From Flavobacterium sp. (GTDB taxonomy: Bacteria > Bacteroidota > Bacteroidia > Flavobacteriales > Flavobacteriaceae), in NCBI GenBank assembly GCA_005792865.1, contig SXQR01000240.1, positions 1 to 5,341 on the forward strand: 5,341 bases of DNA, given 5' to 3'. Of the stretch, positions 5,165-5,341 are shown piece by piece. The first letter of the stretch is position 1; each line of letters starts with the position of its first letter. Below the pieces are notes generated by a model, which was given only the letters and a program-made list of their open reading frames with translations, did not search any database and was not told the DNA's origin. A program made the position numbers and the translations under genes.

Positions 5165-5195
5165 TTTCCTAATCCTTCCCTTAACACTATCTTTG
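5165..5195 (+). promoter_or_regulatory. Bacteroidota-type promoter for the ABC-F gene
   Basis: TATCTTTG (5188-5195) is a perfect match to the -7 box TAnnTTTG used by the Bacteroidota primary sigma factor. TTTC (5165-5168), one base off the -33 TTTG, lies exactly 19 bp upstream, the preferred spacing. Transcription should start about 5-8 bp downstream, near 5200-5203. That leaves only about 12-15 nt before the TTG start at 5215. The ABC-F gene is therefore probably transcribed separately from the upstream unit. Confidence 0.72.
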
Positions 5196-5214
5196 CCGCC
5201 TTAAATCAAGAGGT

Positions 5215-5341
5215 TTGATAACGGTAAATGATATTTCGGTCCAATTTGGAGGGACGACGCTTTTCAGCGAGGTTTCCTTCGCCATAAACGAGAATGACAA
5301 GATTGCGCTGATGGGCAAGAACGGCGCGGGCAAATCTACGC
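5215..5341 (+). CDS. ABC-F family ATPase, N-terminal part (runs off the window)
   Basis: The first 42 codons are visible, beginning ITVNDISVQFGGTTLF after the initiator and reaching Walker A GKNGAGKST (34-42). This opening, with INENDKIALMGKNGAGKST, is characteristic of soluble duplicated-ATPase ABC-F proteins. These act on the ribosome (EttA/Uup-like translation factors, or antibiotic-resistance members); they are not transporters. The frame is open from the stop codon at 5182-5184 and contains no ATG before the ATPase core, so TTG at 5215 is the only standard start codon that fits. It also gives the expected family N-terminus. The second ATPase domain and the linker that would define the subfamily lie outside the window. 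Confidence 0.85.
   Translation, partial: MITVNDISVQFGGTTLFSEVSFAINENDKIALMGKNGAGKST

Overview
The window most likely comes from a member of Bacteroidota, probably class Flavobacteriia. Four things point there. None of the start codons has a clear Shine-Dalgarno sequence; the bases before them are A/T-rich. A near-perfect Bacteroidota promoter (TTTC, 19 bp, TATCTTTG) lies at 5165-5195. The proteins resemble flavobacterial families (a NatA/NatB-type exporter after a DnaJ-like tail, a response regulator with GAFTSA in place of GAFTGA, a stand-alone DEAD-like half-helicase). The intergenic repeats are also of flavobacterial type. The coding DNA is visibly richer in G+C than in a typical Flavobacterium. 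All genes called here are on the plus strand.

Layout. 1-75 is the last 24 codons of an upstream gene, probably dnaJ. 76-235 holds a palindrome and a strong intrinsic terminator. 236-2459 is a two-gene ABC exporter unit: an ATPase, then, 4 bp later, a NatB-like permease. 2460-2851 is a 392-bp region with no gene but densely structured: two arrays with a 7-bp period facing each other as an inverted pair, a minus-strand structured element resembling the Flavo-1 RNA motif, a long palindrome nested in that element's hairpin, a weak promoter candidate, and a third 7-bp-period array that runs into the next start codon. 2852-5154 is a tightly packed three-gene unit: a sigma54-activator-like response regulator without a DNA-binding domain, a RecA1-only helicase-like protein (0 bp gap, same frame), and a RimJ/RimL-type GNAT acetyltransferase (4-bp overlap). 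5155-5214 carries the promoter of the last gene, an ABC-F ATPase that begins with TTG at 5215 and runs off the window.

Functional reading. The ABC pair should form an exporter of unknown substrate. The response regulator can be phosphorylated (D54) and has an intact ATPase core, but it has no helix-turn-helix of its own. It therefore either acts from solution or finds its target through a partner. The half-helicase translated directly after it has a good P-loop but degenerate later motifs and no second RecA domain. This regulator/half-helicase pair is the most unusual protein-level feature; the nested repeats at 2460-2851 are the most unusual DNA-level feature. Nothing here amounts to a proven new system.
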